This document shows positions 45,340 to 56,748 of a DNA stretch of 64,000 nt, one piece after another (position 1 is the first letter of the stretch; each line of letters starts with the position of its first letter). This stretch comes from Dryococelus australis. Its lineage: Eukaryota; Arthropoda; Insecta; Phasmatodea; Phasmatidae. The stretch is from NCBI GenBank assembly GCA_029891345.1, contig CM057009.1, positions 232,429,178-232,493,177 of the forward strand, in the 5' to 3' direction. The translations under genes and the position numbers were made by a program. Below the pieces are notes generated by a model. It saw only the letters and a program-made list of their open reading frames with translations, was not told where the DNA came from and ran no database searches.

Positions 45340-46239
45340 CTGTGTTGATGATCCCAATTTTGAAGCCATCATGAGTCAATTGCTACATGAAGTCAATAAA
45401 GACTGTAGTGATGCTGATGACTATGATGAAGAGGCTGCCATTCACAGAGACCATTCCATATAAGCAGGAGATAGAGACACTATAAATAACATGAGCGACA
45501 GTGCAGATTCTACATCACATGAAGGAACAGAATATGCAGTTCAGAATTAATATGGTAAAAACATATACAAATAGGCTGCAAACACTTTTACATCTAGAAC
45601 TCACTCAGATGCGCAATATCATAATACAGCTTTCTGGACCGAGATCTCCTGTGCATTTGGGTGTTGCAGCAGATATAGAAACAGAATGGAATTTGGTAAT
45701 GATTGATGAGATACTTCATATATTTCCGAAATGGAGAAATATCAAACTAAGTAGACAAAGAGCCACACAGGTCAATACATGTGTGATGGACATGCGTGAT
45801 CTTGTTATGATAGAACTGAAGGCATTTATTGGTCTTCTATTTTATTCAGCGGTTTTCAAATCTAACGAGTCCACTAGAGCTCTATTTGCAACTGATGGTA
45901 GGGGCAGGGACATTTTTAGGGGTGTCATGAGCAGGCATCTATTTGAAATTCTTCTGGCAAACCTGCGATTCGACAAACCTGATGACAGAAATTGTCATAA
46001 AAATAGCTAACTAGATGCTCCCATTTGAGACATTTTCGACAAGTTCATGGAAAACTCAGAGTTGTTGATCTTGTGCTTCTGTGGATGAAATGCTTGTAAG
46101 TTTCAGGGGGGGGGGGGGCTGCAAATTCAAGTTTAGATGTCTAGTAAACCCAGTAAATGTGGAATCAAGATTATATGTCTTGTAGATGCAAATACACATT
46201 TTTATAGAGAGAGAGAGAGTGTGTGTGAGAGAGAGAGAG

Positions 46240-46288
<49 letters not shown>

Positions 46289-47234
46289 ACTCGAGCGCGC
46301 ATGCATGCATATACATAAATACATACATAGATACATAAATATATTAATACATAGATACATACATACATGCATATATGCATACACTGTGATTGTTCATCTT
46401 TGCCTCAAGAAGCCCAGCATTTTCCAAAGCCCACACAAGCTGTCTTGCATTTTACATCTGAAATTCAGGGCACAAATAGAAATGTGACAGGTGACAACTG
46501 ATTTACTTCAATCAAACTGATGAATTAATTACACACTAAAGGTGTTACTATGTAGGTACTATTAAGAAAAACAAAAAAGAAATCCTGAAGGAATTTCTGC
46601 CAGCAAATTTTCAAGTGGAAGGGTCTGTCTGATCTGTTTTGCTTTACAAAAGATATTAACTTGGTGTCTAATGTACCAAAGAAATGGAAGGCTCTAATTT
46701 TAATTTCTTCAATGCATCTTAATGCTGACATAGATGAAGAGAGACAGAAGCCAGAAATAATTACTTACTACAATGGAACAAAAAGAGGCGTTGATGCCTT
46801 GGATGAAAGTGTGTCAGTTATTCTACTGGCCGTCGAACACACAGGTGACCAATGGCTGTATTTTATCTCATGCTAACCTTTAGTTCAGTGAATTCTTTTG
46901 TTGTGTATAACTGTTTGAAAGAAACTGAAGAAGTTTATTGCCTTAATTTTGTGAAAATATTAGATTGTGCTCTCGTGGACCCTCAAGTTTAAATGAACTG
47001 TAATGATGTACACTTGCCACATGAACTGAGAGCTTGCATTAGAAGAGTGCCGGGTATTGCTGACATATGTGTCAGTTCAAACTCTGTTGAAGAAAAACTT
47101 GAGAAGAGGAAAACTGTCACTCATGTGATTCTAAGAAGAAAAGGAAAATAAGTTACATGTGCTACTTGTACGAAAAACCTGTGTGTTTAGAATGTACTAA
47201 ACAAGTGTGCCTACATTGTACTGAAGAAGTTTAA
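45340..47234 (+). pseudogene. piggyBac transposase, copy 1 (interrupted)
   Basis: An acidic N-terminus (DCSDADDYDEEAA, about 45400) is followed by RNIIIQLSGPRSPVHLG, then the DDE_Tnp_1_7 start IELKAFIGLLFYSAVFKSN and FRGVMSRHLFEILLANLRFD. The first catalytic Asp is in SVDEMLVSFRG (about 46077-46108), where a run of 13 G breaks the frame. CGIKIICLVDANTHF follows. A composite microsatellite (46206-46380) replaces the next part. Then come VTGDN, VGTIKKNKKEILKEFLPANF, KALILISSMHLNADIDEE and the third-Asp region KRGVDALDES. The end has a cysteine-rich domain (CATCTKN...CTKQVCLHCTEEV), which stops at 47234. Several stops and shifts make it inactive. Confidence 0.85.
46206..46380. repeat. Composite (GA)n(GT)n(GA)n(GT)n(CATA)n microsatellite inside piggyBac
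   Basis: A pure dinucleotide tract to 46287, then GCGCATGCATGCAT and CATA/GATA-type repeats to 46380. All long frames here are repeat artefacts. Confidence 0.9.
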
Positions 47235-47745
47235 AGTTTAAATGTCACCAGTCCACGAAAATTTTATAGTGTTCTTTGTAAAACCATTAACTGCATATAC
47301 CTATTAGGACTTTGATAGGATATTTTGTTAATGTTTTGCAGAATTTTGAAAACTTTGCTCACTCTACATATACAATATGTAGTCAGCTTGTCCATTTGCA
47401 GTTTTGATTTTACAAATGTTATACTATGTACCTACTTAATATTTTTTAAACATAGATAAGTTAACTAGGAGTTAACCTAAAACTATAAATTCAACATACA
47501 ACTTTGCTATATCCAATATTTAATTTAATTTTTACTTCTGTATATTAAATTTATAAAATTAGCAATATTTTAGTTATTTTAATTTTACTTTAAACATTTT
47601 TCATTGAATCATAATCAGAATAATTAATATGTATAGCTGAGGTTACAAATATTAGGAATCCCTGATCATGCAGTTGAAAATTTCTGAAGCCAATCACGTC
47701 AGTGGTCTCACAGACCTCACCTCGGGGAATGTGCACAAAAATTTT

Positions 47746-48005
47746 CTCATCTGTTATTAAGTACAGTAAATGTACAGATCCCTCTATATTGATAATGCCA
47801 TAAAACACAGTATTATTATTTTCAATATTCAGTAACTTACACCCTTTAACCTCATTAGATTTATTCATGTATTAACATATGTCTTACATTTCAATGGTTT
47901 TTAATATTTTAATTTTCATTATTTTTAATTTTATAAGAGTAAGAACTAGCTTAAGTAGATTTAAATGGAATTCTTTTACAGTTTCATTTTTGGATACTAC
48001 TCATC
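47746..48005. other. Non-coding, nothing recognised
   Basis: AT-rich spacer after the piggyBac copy. Confidence 0.4.
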
Positions 48006-48340
48006 CAGATAGGCTGCGGCCACTGTACTGAAATGTGGTGATACCCCATCGTAGATGAACCACATGTGTATCAGATCCAACAGGACATCCTCGAGTAGTA
48101 CATGTAGGAGCTGTTGCTGCAGAAATTTACAGTTCAATTGGCCTGTCAAGCACTTGATGTCAACAATGAAGTACACCTATCAACACACCTTACAGTCATA
48201 TCTAGCACACACACAAATAGGGGTGTACTGACTACCAACAGTGGACGTAGCGACTTGGTACCATAACTTGGGAGCCATTGAACCTAGGACATGTGTTAAT
48301 ATGGACTTCTTGTTTTGAGTAATATATAAAACGACACATC
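48006..48340 (-). pseudogene. Second DD41D mariner-type transposase fragment
   Basis: On the minus strand, CLTGQLNCKFLQQQLLHVLL and, without a gap, EDVLLDLIHMWFIYDG then VSPHFSTVAAAYLDE (about 48160-48005). This is the segment around the second catalytic Asp, as in the 36.4-37.4 kb transposase (there GQLNG.., WF.QDG.PAHFS). Upstream sequence is decayed, and nothing after LDE remains. Only about 60 residues can be aligned. Confidence 0.65.
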
Positions 48341-48423
48341 CTATTTATACATACACTCATTTACAAAAAAATATGATCACCCTGACTTTGCCATACGAAA
48401 AACATTAAAATGTTGTAAAACAC

Positions 48424-49110
48424 CAAGTCTTTATTGCAGGGGACCAACATTTGCAGCACCTGTAGCATGGAGATAGGCAGCGATACAGTTGGCTTGGAGG
48501 CATACAGATGTCAGATATTTTCCTGAGAAAGATCCTGCCACAGCTGGTACAACTGACTCTTCAAATATGCAGCAGTTGCTGCTGGCTGAAATTGCAGTCC
48601 AATCTTGTCTCTCACATTCTCGATGGGCGAGAGGTCTGTGGACCTTGCTAGCCAAGGAAACGTGTTGACATCATGAAGGCAGGTCAGAGATAACTGTGTT
48701 GTGTGAGGCCAGGTATTATCCTGCTGGAAAATGGGGCTGTCAAGCTGCACCAGAAAGGGATTGCCACCTGGATATAGTACTGGTGAACAGAAACATATCT
48801 CCTGCTGATATGACATGTCCCTGGATGGTGCGCAGCAAAGCCCGTGGAGTACTTACAGCCTGTTGTATGATAAAACTATCCTTCCTGCTGGTGGTCCACA
48901 GGGGTCGATACAGCCTTCTAGATGGGTGTATGTACCCTCCTGTTCCCACTGTGTCCAACACAGATTCACGATTCACAGCATAGGCAGAATGGTTCACATG
49001 AGAAGCAATGTTTTTGAAGCATCCTGCCTCTCAGCTGGACAAAGACTCATCAAATGTGCCGTCAGGACAGGTTGCATATTCATTGAACTTGGCTCAGTGG
49101 CTCACAGTGC
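48424..49110 (-). pseudogene. Tc1-type transposase with internal deletion
   Basis: Helix-turn-helix part (about 49050-48740): HVNHSAYAVNRESVLDTVG, then RPLWTTSRKDSFIIQQAV and LLRTIQGHVISAG. After a frameshift the frame jumps to FLVQLDSPIFQQDN with the second catalytic Asp (about 48720). Then TCLHDVNTFPW and STDLSPIENVRDKIG follow with the Glu, then YLKSQLYQLWQDLSQENI. The stretch that should carry the first Asp is missing, so the copy is inactive. Spacing between Asp and Glu is 32 codons, close to DD34E. Confidence 0.8.
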
Positions 49111-50062
49111 CACTTAAGGGATATTACACAATACCAGATTTCATAAAAGTTTGTGCAAGATCCGCCACAGTGGCCGGTGTATGGGCTAGTGTGGCACCCG
49201 TCATGGCATTTCCCGCCTTCTATGACCAGATTTCATACCAGGTTTGGTAATTGGACACATCCTATTTTTCGTGGCAGGTTCCATACCGGCTATTGTACCT
49301 GGCCAATCACATTGCAGTTTCAGAGCGTAGGGTGCTCCCCGTTGCTACTACTTGAAACAAGTTGATGAAGAAACCAGAAAACAAAAAAGAACAAGACAGA
49401 ATGGCAGCCTTCGTAAAACAAAACTTCTCACTTCAAGAGTTACGAAGACAAGAAAGAATCGTTACTTTTCTCTCCCGGCACCCTATTGACTCCTCGCACC
49501 GACAGAAAATAAATTTAATAGATATTTGAACTGAAATGTCCAAAATACAAAGAAGGTTAAAAGTCGCGGACACTGGTCGGTGCGAGTAATGTGATCACTC
49601 GTTGCAGGCTGTCCAACTGACAGCTGACAAACGATTGTGCTACTGCGATGAACTGTTGTGATGTGATCACTGCTCATTGAGTGTTGTGATACCCGAGAAA
49701 GGTCATGCATCCCTATATATTGGTCAAAAGTTTCCTCAATGAAAACATATTGTTTTTGAGCAATCTGTCACTTCAGCTAAAGGTGACATCTGTTATTTTC
49801 CTCGTTTCACCATGTCGTGCCTTGTGGTGGCTATGTTTTTAGTTTACTAACCCAGTGAAAAGGAAAATATGCACTATCATCCTATGACGTCTGTTGTTGA
49901 CGTCTGTTACTACTGATGAAATGAGGAAAGAAAAATAATAAATTTGGAAAAATGAAAATATCTGAAATACAAGCAAGTTGTCATTGCCTTGACCTTTCAA
50001 ATATTACATTAATTACTATCGACTGAAATATAGACAATTTAAATACTTCCAGAATATACCAA

Positions 50063-50068
<6 letters not shown>
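49111..50068. other. Unassigned, nothing firm
   Basis: 49130-49360 repeats the phrase CCAGATTTCATA twice within 95 bp and is GC-richer. It may be part of the Tc1 element's flank. No coding signal beyond this. Confidence 0.35.
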
Positions 50069-50155
<87 letters not shown>

Positions 50156-50181
50156 AGAGAGAGAGAGAGAGAGAGAGGGGG

Positions 50182-50236
<55 letters not shown>
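50069..50236. repeat. (AT)n(GA)n compound microsatellite
   Basis: About 42 AT repeats (50069-50153) run directly into about 83 bp of imperfect GA repeats. Confidence 0.95.
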
Positions 50237-50344
50237 CGCTGCAATGCTATAAACCATTCTGAATACTTAAAACATTTCCTACTCTATGAAAAAATTAATT
50301 CAAACCCTGTACGGGATCTACAGTATATAAATTCTTGATCAGGT

Positions 50345-50450
50345 ATGTGAACTGGTAGTACAGTGGTAAAGCTGCAATGTCCGCTATTAGCATGTAACTT
50401 TTGGACATGAGTTCAAAATTCCGCCAGATGCAATTTTTTTTATCATTAGA
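50345..50450 (+). repeat. tRNA-like SINE head
   Basis: GAACTGGTAGTACAGTGGTA resembles a D-arm/box A, and GAGTTCAAAATTCCGCC a box B with one extra base. A T-run follows. The arrangement is like 15728-15812. Confidence 0.5.
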
Positions 50451-51039
50451 TTTTACATGCAGATAATATCACAGATATCACAGTACGTAAAAAAAAAAGC
50501 TATAATTTGCAACTGGTCAGTAATTTTCATCAAAATTGAAAGTAACACACTTAGTGACTTCACGTCATTTTCAAGAAGATGACTGAAACTATACTAGTAA
50601 GCAATCAGTTTATTTAAAAGCCGAACTGTGATATAGCCATATTAAGATGTGCTAGCTAGTTTTTTCATAGGCCTATGCAAGTTACTAACTGGTAGCAGTT
50701 CTACAAATGGGTTTCATATTTACTGCAAACCACACGCTCCGCACCCACCAAGGGTGACAAATGCTAGTACGTGAACTGCTGTTGTGCAATATGAATCTTT
50801 CATGACAGCACATATAGCGGCTGGTTTACCGGCTCGTGCACCAGGGATTGTAGTAGCTTGTACAAGAACCAAGAATGGCTGCAGGTATCGTGTAATATCG
50901 GCTTAAGGCCTTATTCGGTGTCTTGCAGCTACGAATTATGGAGAAACATGTATGTCCTGCAGTACACGCAAGCAAACTGAATTAAACACATGCAGGACAC
51001 ATTTTGGGCTATGATGATATTGTGTGGCAACCTTTGTTA
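50451..51039. other. Non-coding, nothing recognised
   Basis: Mixed composition without open frames. Possibly the body of the SINE for its first part. Confidence 0.35.
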
Positions 51040-51041
51040 TA

Positions 51042-51532
51042 CAGTTGAACCTCTCTATAACAAAATCTGTGTTTGGTCCGGTCAAAACTGTATATGATAC
51101 AGATAAAAAATATAGTTAACAAAATCCATAATTTTTGTTAACTGCCGTAGAAGCTGAATTGTCTCACTTGGTGTGTACCAAGTATTTTTTTTATCATAAG
51201 AGTTTTCATTACTTATTTAAAATTTAAAAATTTTGCAAATTTTTTGTTTGCATAATGTTGCTCCAAACAAAATTAGAGGGATGTTTATTTTTCTATGACA
51301 GTAATAATTTATTTATAGTGGCCAGTGTTCAAAAGACAATCCTTTTAATACTTTTCTTAAATAAATCAATAAAAATAACTAATACTACTAAATTCCAGCA
51401 GCAATTAGATTCAAAATTGACTGCATGATAAAAAAGGAAACATATTGTAAATCACCTCTCTATAAAGAACCCCTCTATAACAAACACACAAAATTTTGGT
51501 CCCTTCAGTTTTGTTATATAGAGGTTTTACTG
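51042..51532. mobile_element. MITE with pogo/mariner-type ends
   Basis: 491 bp flanked by TA (51040-51041 and 51533-51534). Left end CAGTTGAACCTCTCTATAAC. The right end on the minus strand is CAGTAAAACCTCTATATAAC, about 22 bp with three differences. Inside both ends a second shared motif appears (TTTGGTCCGGTC left; GGGACCAAAATTTTG in the right end's complement). No transposase, so it is non-autonomous. Confidence 0.8.
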
Positions 51533-51766
51533 TACTTGCGTAATTTTGTTCATGGTGATCAATTTTTTTTTGCAAGTGAGTGTATAAAATTAATTTTTTT
51601 TAGTGTGTGATGTTAGTTTTTTAATTAATAACTTAAAAACAAATGTTTATGTATTTAAAATACTTTTTCCTTATTCTGTAAGATTTTTCTGTGTCTATCT
51701 TTGCATTATTTTTTATCTGTTGTTTGTGTGATAGAAATAAATTATAACAGTAGTGATTTTTTGCAG

Positions 51767-51850
51767 CTTCCCATTTTAATTCATAAGACTGAAGAATTGG
51801 GATTTGATATCAGTGGAAATGTGGATATGTCATTGCTACCCGAAAACCAA
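51767..51850 (+). CDS. Small internal coding exon of a host gene
   Basis: 84 bp, 28 codons, between a good acceptor (GATTTTTTGCAG, AG at 51765-51766) and a strong donor (CCAA|GTATGTATA). It reads LPILIHKTEELGFDISGNVD, then MSLLPENQ, with no stop and ordinary codon use. Both boundaries are phase 0, and the large exon at 12151-13259 also ends in phase 0 on the same strand, so the two can be joined in frame. Intervening sequence is all repeats, so a single ~38.5 kb intron is plausible. This rests on phase and strand only; the exon could belong to another gene. The peptide looks like a folded, acidic, amphipathic piece. I do not recognise it. Confidence 0.5.
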
Positions 51851-52964
51851 GTATGTATATGCATTATGTTCTTAGCATCTGCTTGATGAAATTTTTAAAT
51901 AGCTGGTTAATTGTGTTAATTTGCTTTATAATGTTTGACGTATACTGGAAAAAATAACATTAGTTTAAAGATTTTAATGCATTTATACTTAAGATAACTA
52001 TAAGTTTCTGTCATAGAATTTTGAATGTTTGTATTACATTTTAACCTACACATGAAATATAGAAGATTTATAATAAAATATGTATTTGCATGAGTTTTAC
52101 ATCTCAATATTAAACTGGATTTTGCATACCAATATTGAAAATACATGCTACCATTTGTGATGTCTTAATGTATCCACACAGCTTAATTCACAATCAAACA
52201 ACTAACCAAATTTTCTCCAAAGTGAAAATTCTTGACTGACTATGAAAACCTCCATTTTAAAAATGGAAACTTGATCACTTAACAAACACAGGTGTTTTCT
52301 ATGAACGTTTACCATAATTTTTAACCTCAAAACAAAATGCCAAATTGATTCAAGTAAGATATACATTTTATTTATTTCTTCTGAAAATGATTTACAATAA
52401 AAATTATGTACATTATTTCTACAGAATTTTTTATTTTAGAAGTTTTAAAATTTTTCATCTTTGGGTGCAACTTGACCACTGATCACCCTTTCTGTTTTAT
52501 TACTAACTCAGGATTACATACATTGCTACACTCCAGGCCTCCAGGTCAAAGTGCACAAAGGAGTTTGGATTGCTGGGACCACACAATTATACACAATGGT
52601 CTCTGATTTACTGCAGTCTTCTCCCATCTCCAATGAAGTGCACACTCAAAACACTCCTGTGATAAATTTACTCATTACCTATTTACTATCTGGTAGTTAT
52701 TTTATTGCAAAGATGTTGCAAGTTTTCATAAATGTTATATGATAAGTGAGTTACAGTTACTTTATGTTGATTTTATTTTCTCTGTTTTCATGTAGCATTC
52801 ATTACAGATAAAAGTTATTCCAATGATTCAGGCTAATTTTACCATAACGCACTTGCTAGTTTGCTAAAACTGCACCATCTGGTTACTAACATTATGTATG
52901 GTCTCATACACATGCACCATACAAACTAGAGTCAGAACCTGAAGCTAAGGCCTTGCTGTCACCT
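51851..52964. other. Intron-like, nothing recognised
   Basis: AT-rich. A further acceptor-like TTTTCATGTAG occurs at 52797, but no donor-bounded open exon could be supported after it. Confidence 0.4.
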
Positions 52965-53725
52965 CACATAGAGCCTACTTTAAACGACATGTTAGTTATA
53001 CTTGTGCTAAGGTTAACTGTCCTAAAGATCAAAAAATTCTCTTAGCATGGCCCTTGATTTGCGTGAGTTGAATTTGTTTACTCGTCTACAATTTTTGTGA
53101 TTTTCAACCGAGCATCGACTAATCCAACTACCTCGCTCTACATATTGATGGTGACTGTTATGCATGACATGGCACTGAGTCCCTACATCGACAAACAACT
53201 TCTTGATTGGACCAGCATGCTCACCTGATGTGTCATCACAACACCACCCTAATTGTCTGCTGCCCCCGTGGTGCCGATCTAACATTCTTTGACCACCTGC
53301 ACAGCAAAACAAACTAAATGCCTTAATAATTATAAATCAATTATGCATCAAAAAATATATCTGTCTACCCCAAAATTTGCAATATGTTGTTATAACTATA
53401 AATCAAAACACATGACATTAAATAACCATACCTACATCCCCAAAATTATGTAGTATAAATCTAGTACCTCATGATACCAAACTGTTGTTTCACATGTAAA
53501 GACACTTAATGAAAAATATATTTGAAAATTATTACTTATATCAATATGTAGAGAGAGGTAGTTGGGTTAGTCGATGCTCGGTTGAAAATCACAAAAATTG
53601 TAGACGAGCAAACAAATTCAACTCACGCAAATCAAGGGCCATGCTAAGAGAATTTTTTTGATCTTTAGGACAGTTAACCTTAGCACAAGTATAACTAACA
53701 TGTCGTTTAAAGTAGGCTCTATGTG
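52965..53725. mobile_element. Foldback element with 185-bp inverted arms
   Basis: Arms are 52965-53148 and 53541-53725. They begin CACATAGAGCCTACTTTAAA and end at TCTACATATTGA. By reading I find three substitutions and one one-base indel, about 98% identity. The 392-bp loop contains GC-richer sequence with a 96-codon minus-strand frame (53312-53022) that matches nothing known and runs into the arm. No clear target duplication is visible. Confidence 0.85.
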
Positions 53726-56700
53726 GCCTATAGGCATAGGGTACTACATTCCTAACCATTTGTTACAAACATAATTTGCAATACCTGTAGAAATAATTAT
53801 TTAATTGGTCATAATATTATTCGTATTCTTGGGAAGTGCTAAATATAAGGTTGAACCAGTGACCTTAGTGACAAGCAACATCACAACCTCTAATACAGTC
53901 TAAGTTGCACTTTTTACCATTAATACATACTTATGAAACTATTACAAGAGAAAACAAACATGCAAAATATCATGCATTTTCATTTAATATAATCTCTGTC
54001 TACTCAGACACAAAACTTCCAACATGATTTTTTTTCCCCAAAGTATTAAAGTAACCACATTAATTACGTTTGAACTTTTATCTGACTCACAATCAACCTT
54101 TTGAATCAAAACCTGTTGTGGTTGCAATATGAACCAACTAATTCACCAGAAGGGTCCTAAACATTTTAACCTAGTGAAAAATACTTGCTGCTAGTCAATG
54201 ATGAGAAGTCCAGGAAACCTTTCTACCTTGAAAATGGCTCTGTCCCTGCCTTATACAGAAAATTTCTGCACCTACCCTCTCCCATATTGATGATCTCGCT
54301 AACAGACAATTTCATTTCATTTTAGATAATCAACAGCTGTAATATAACACAACACGTGTCAGAAAAATCCTTTTCTTCCTTTCAGTCTTAGAATTGCAAA
54401 CATGCAATGTTGCTAAGAATCACAGCTCTGACCAATCTGGTGTTCCACAATGCTAGCATTGTGTCATCACAACTGGAACTTCAGCGTTGGCAATGGCTCG
54501 TCAGTATATTGGCACCTTGTGTAGTGGGTAGATCTTATGTAGGCATGTGCGAACTTTGCTGGTACGCAACCCCAGCTGGCTGTCATTTATATGTAATTTT
54601 GCTGAGGGAAATTCCATGCTGCCTTGGTTACATCCATGGTTTTCAGCAACATCCTTGGTGTATTGATTGAAGGTAGAGAAACACCTTCAATTTTTAGTAC
54701 TGTAACATCAAATATAGCTACACAATTTTTTTAAAAGTTGATGTATGGAAAGTTATCCAAATAGGTGTGTAAAATATGAATATGAGTACATGCCTTGGCT
54801 ATGGGGAATAAGAATTTATATTAAAAGAATGTCCAAGAGAGAGTCGACTAAACACTCAAGAATCCATGTGGAAAACACCTTAGAATTACATATGGCAGTC
54901 TAGTATTAGGACAAATTTTGAATAATCACAAGGTTTGTTCCAATTATGTAAAATATATTGAATAAAATCCCAGATCTTTGAACAAAAGAATTATCATCCT
55001 TGTGTGAAACAAATTACCAACTAATATCCTACAAATAAATTAAAATCTGAACACTAGAATTACTGAAATTATTCTATAATGAATTATTAAAATTTAACCA
55101 ACACTACACCAGCCAGAAAGACTGCCGTTGCACATCTGCCAAAAACTGCCAGTATTAATGGTATGTTATATAAAAGGAATAAGCACTTATTAGCTGATCG
55201 TGCAAGCAAGATCTTAGCTGTTGTCGAATTGTAGAGTAGCACTGCACCTTCCCACCGTGTACAGTACTGCGGTCAATCAATGTACTGACATCGCTTCATG
55301 AACCAGGACTCCCAGCGTCAAATCCAATTCAGTATGTGGTAGACATCCTGATTTCGTTCTGCATAGCTGGACTCATGGCATCGAACTCAGGACTGGAACA
55401 CCGAATCTCGATGATGCAGGCAGATGCTCCTCCAACCTTGGGACAGCGTAGAGTTCTGTCGACTTGGCTGAAGACGTCCGCTGGTCCTCAAACTGTCATC
55501 TCTGGAAACTGTTGCTCAACTTTCATTATCCTGTTATCAAACTTAGGTGAATTTTATTGATGAGATCATCTTCTTCGGGCTCATAGTTTCTCTTTATATT
55601 AATCTTCCTTCTAGGCTTTAATTCATCAAATATTATTACACATTTCTTCTTTTAGTACTTTGATGTATTAAATTATTTACATATTTCAAACTTGTAGATA
55701 GAATATTCAAATAATCCTGGAGCCCTTCGTGTTTTACATCCTTCTCTCAAGAAAGCAACTTTTACAATCCCTTTGAAAATTTTCTAATTTACTGAATGTT
55801 CCTAACAAAACAAAATGTTATTGCTGACTGGTGTAGAATGATTAACCGAGAACATTATAACAAACCATTCAACCAACAAAACACTTTCATTTGCATACAT
55901 AAAATTCACGAATCAAGTTAACAATTTCATACACTATTCAACAATACAACTGTCAAAATAAACCCTCTTACATACTAAACCTATGCAAAACAATCCACAC
56001 ATCTAACACTTACAAAATTACATTAAATTACAGACATTCATAGCATTATCATGACATTGGTAAACTTGAGATGTTACACTACACAGATCTCCCAGATGTA
56101 GTTGAAAATGAGATGCCCAGTTTCATACTTCTCCCCGATACAAAGGATTTCAGTGATAAATGGCTTTCAGTAGCCAAAAAGATCATTCGAAATGGCCAGT
56201 CTTAGCAATCCCTCAGATTATTTCAGACACCTCATTCCATGATAACTCTACCCGCAGCAGCATCTTCCGCCAACAGCCTCTAGGGGACGAAAGTCAGCAG
56301 CAGCTATCATCCGCCACTCAAACAAACCATTCAAAACTATTTAAACTTTCTCTCCAAAGACTGATATCAATAAAAGTTCTCCTTGACATCCTCACAAAGA
56401 TTAAAAAAAAAGAAACAAGGCTCCTGAATTTCCGATCCAGACATATGGTTCCCTTCCCTGTTTAGATGGACTTTGAATCAACTACATTTACATCCAAATA
56501 TAAAATAATATGAGGTAATTTATCCCACAAATCTTAAAAACTAAATAATAATGCAAACCCTAGTTTAAAAAATAAAATGGGCATGACATTGGAAGAAAGC
56601 CGCTCCTGAATTTTAACATTACAGAATTTTAAAAACCACTTACAAAGGATAAAAATAAAATTCTAACAAAATTCAATGATTATTACACATAAGGGTAAAG

Positions 56701-56748
56701 ATAAAATACATTAATACCATATTAAAAAGTCTCTCCCATAGAGAGATA
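53726..56748. other. Unassigned, with a GC-richer LTR-like part
   Basis: 55184-55560 is GC-richer than its flanks and has a 74-codon plus frame without motifs. 56160-56465 has a 101-codon plus frame, Ser/Gln-rich. Both may belong to the LTR region that should follow the minus-strand gypsy integrase at 56.75-57.75 kb. 54407-54670 has an 87-codon frame with no motif. No host exon supported. Confidence 0.3.

Larger units (their letters stand above)
45091..47745 (+). mobile_element. piggyBac element, copy 1
   Basis: TTAA at 45091-45094 is followed by CCCTTAATACCTGAGGTGTGG, a typical piggyBac start (TTAA target, CCCTT-type end). At 47705-47723 the minus strand reads GAGGTGAGGTCTGTGAGAC, matching 16 of 19 positions of GAGGTGTGGTCTCTCAGAC in the 5' end, so this is probably the 3' subterminal part. 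The final bases are unclear. A TTAA at 47757 is 21 bp further out than expected. Confidence 0.65.

Noticed and set aside
46137-46487. 116-codon plus frame and several minus frames
   Set aside because: They arise from the GA/GT/CATA microsatellite inside the piggyBac copy.
49981-50257. 87- and 63-codon minus frames rich in Ser-Leu and Ile-Tyr
   Set aside because: Pure AT and GA repeat translation.
52797-52850. Third host exon after an acceptor-like TTTTCATGTAG
   Set aside because: No GT donor with consensus bounds an open frame.
53022-53312. 96-codon minus frame in the foldback element
   Set aside because: Half of it is the arm sequence; no motif, so not called a gene.
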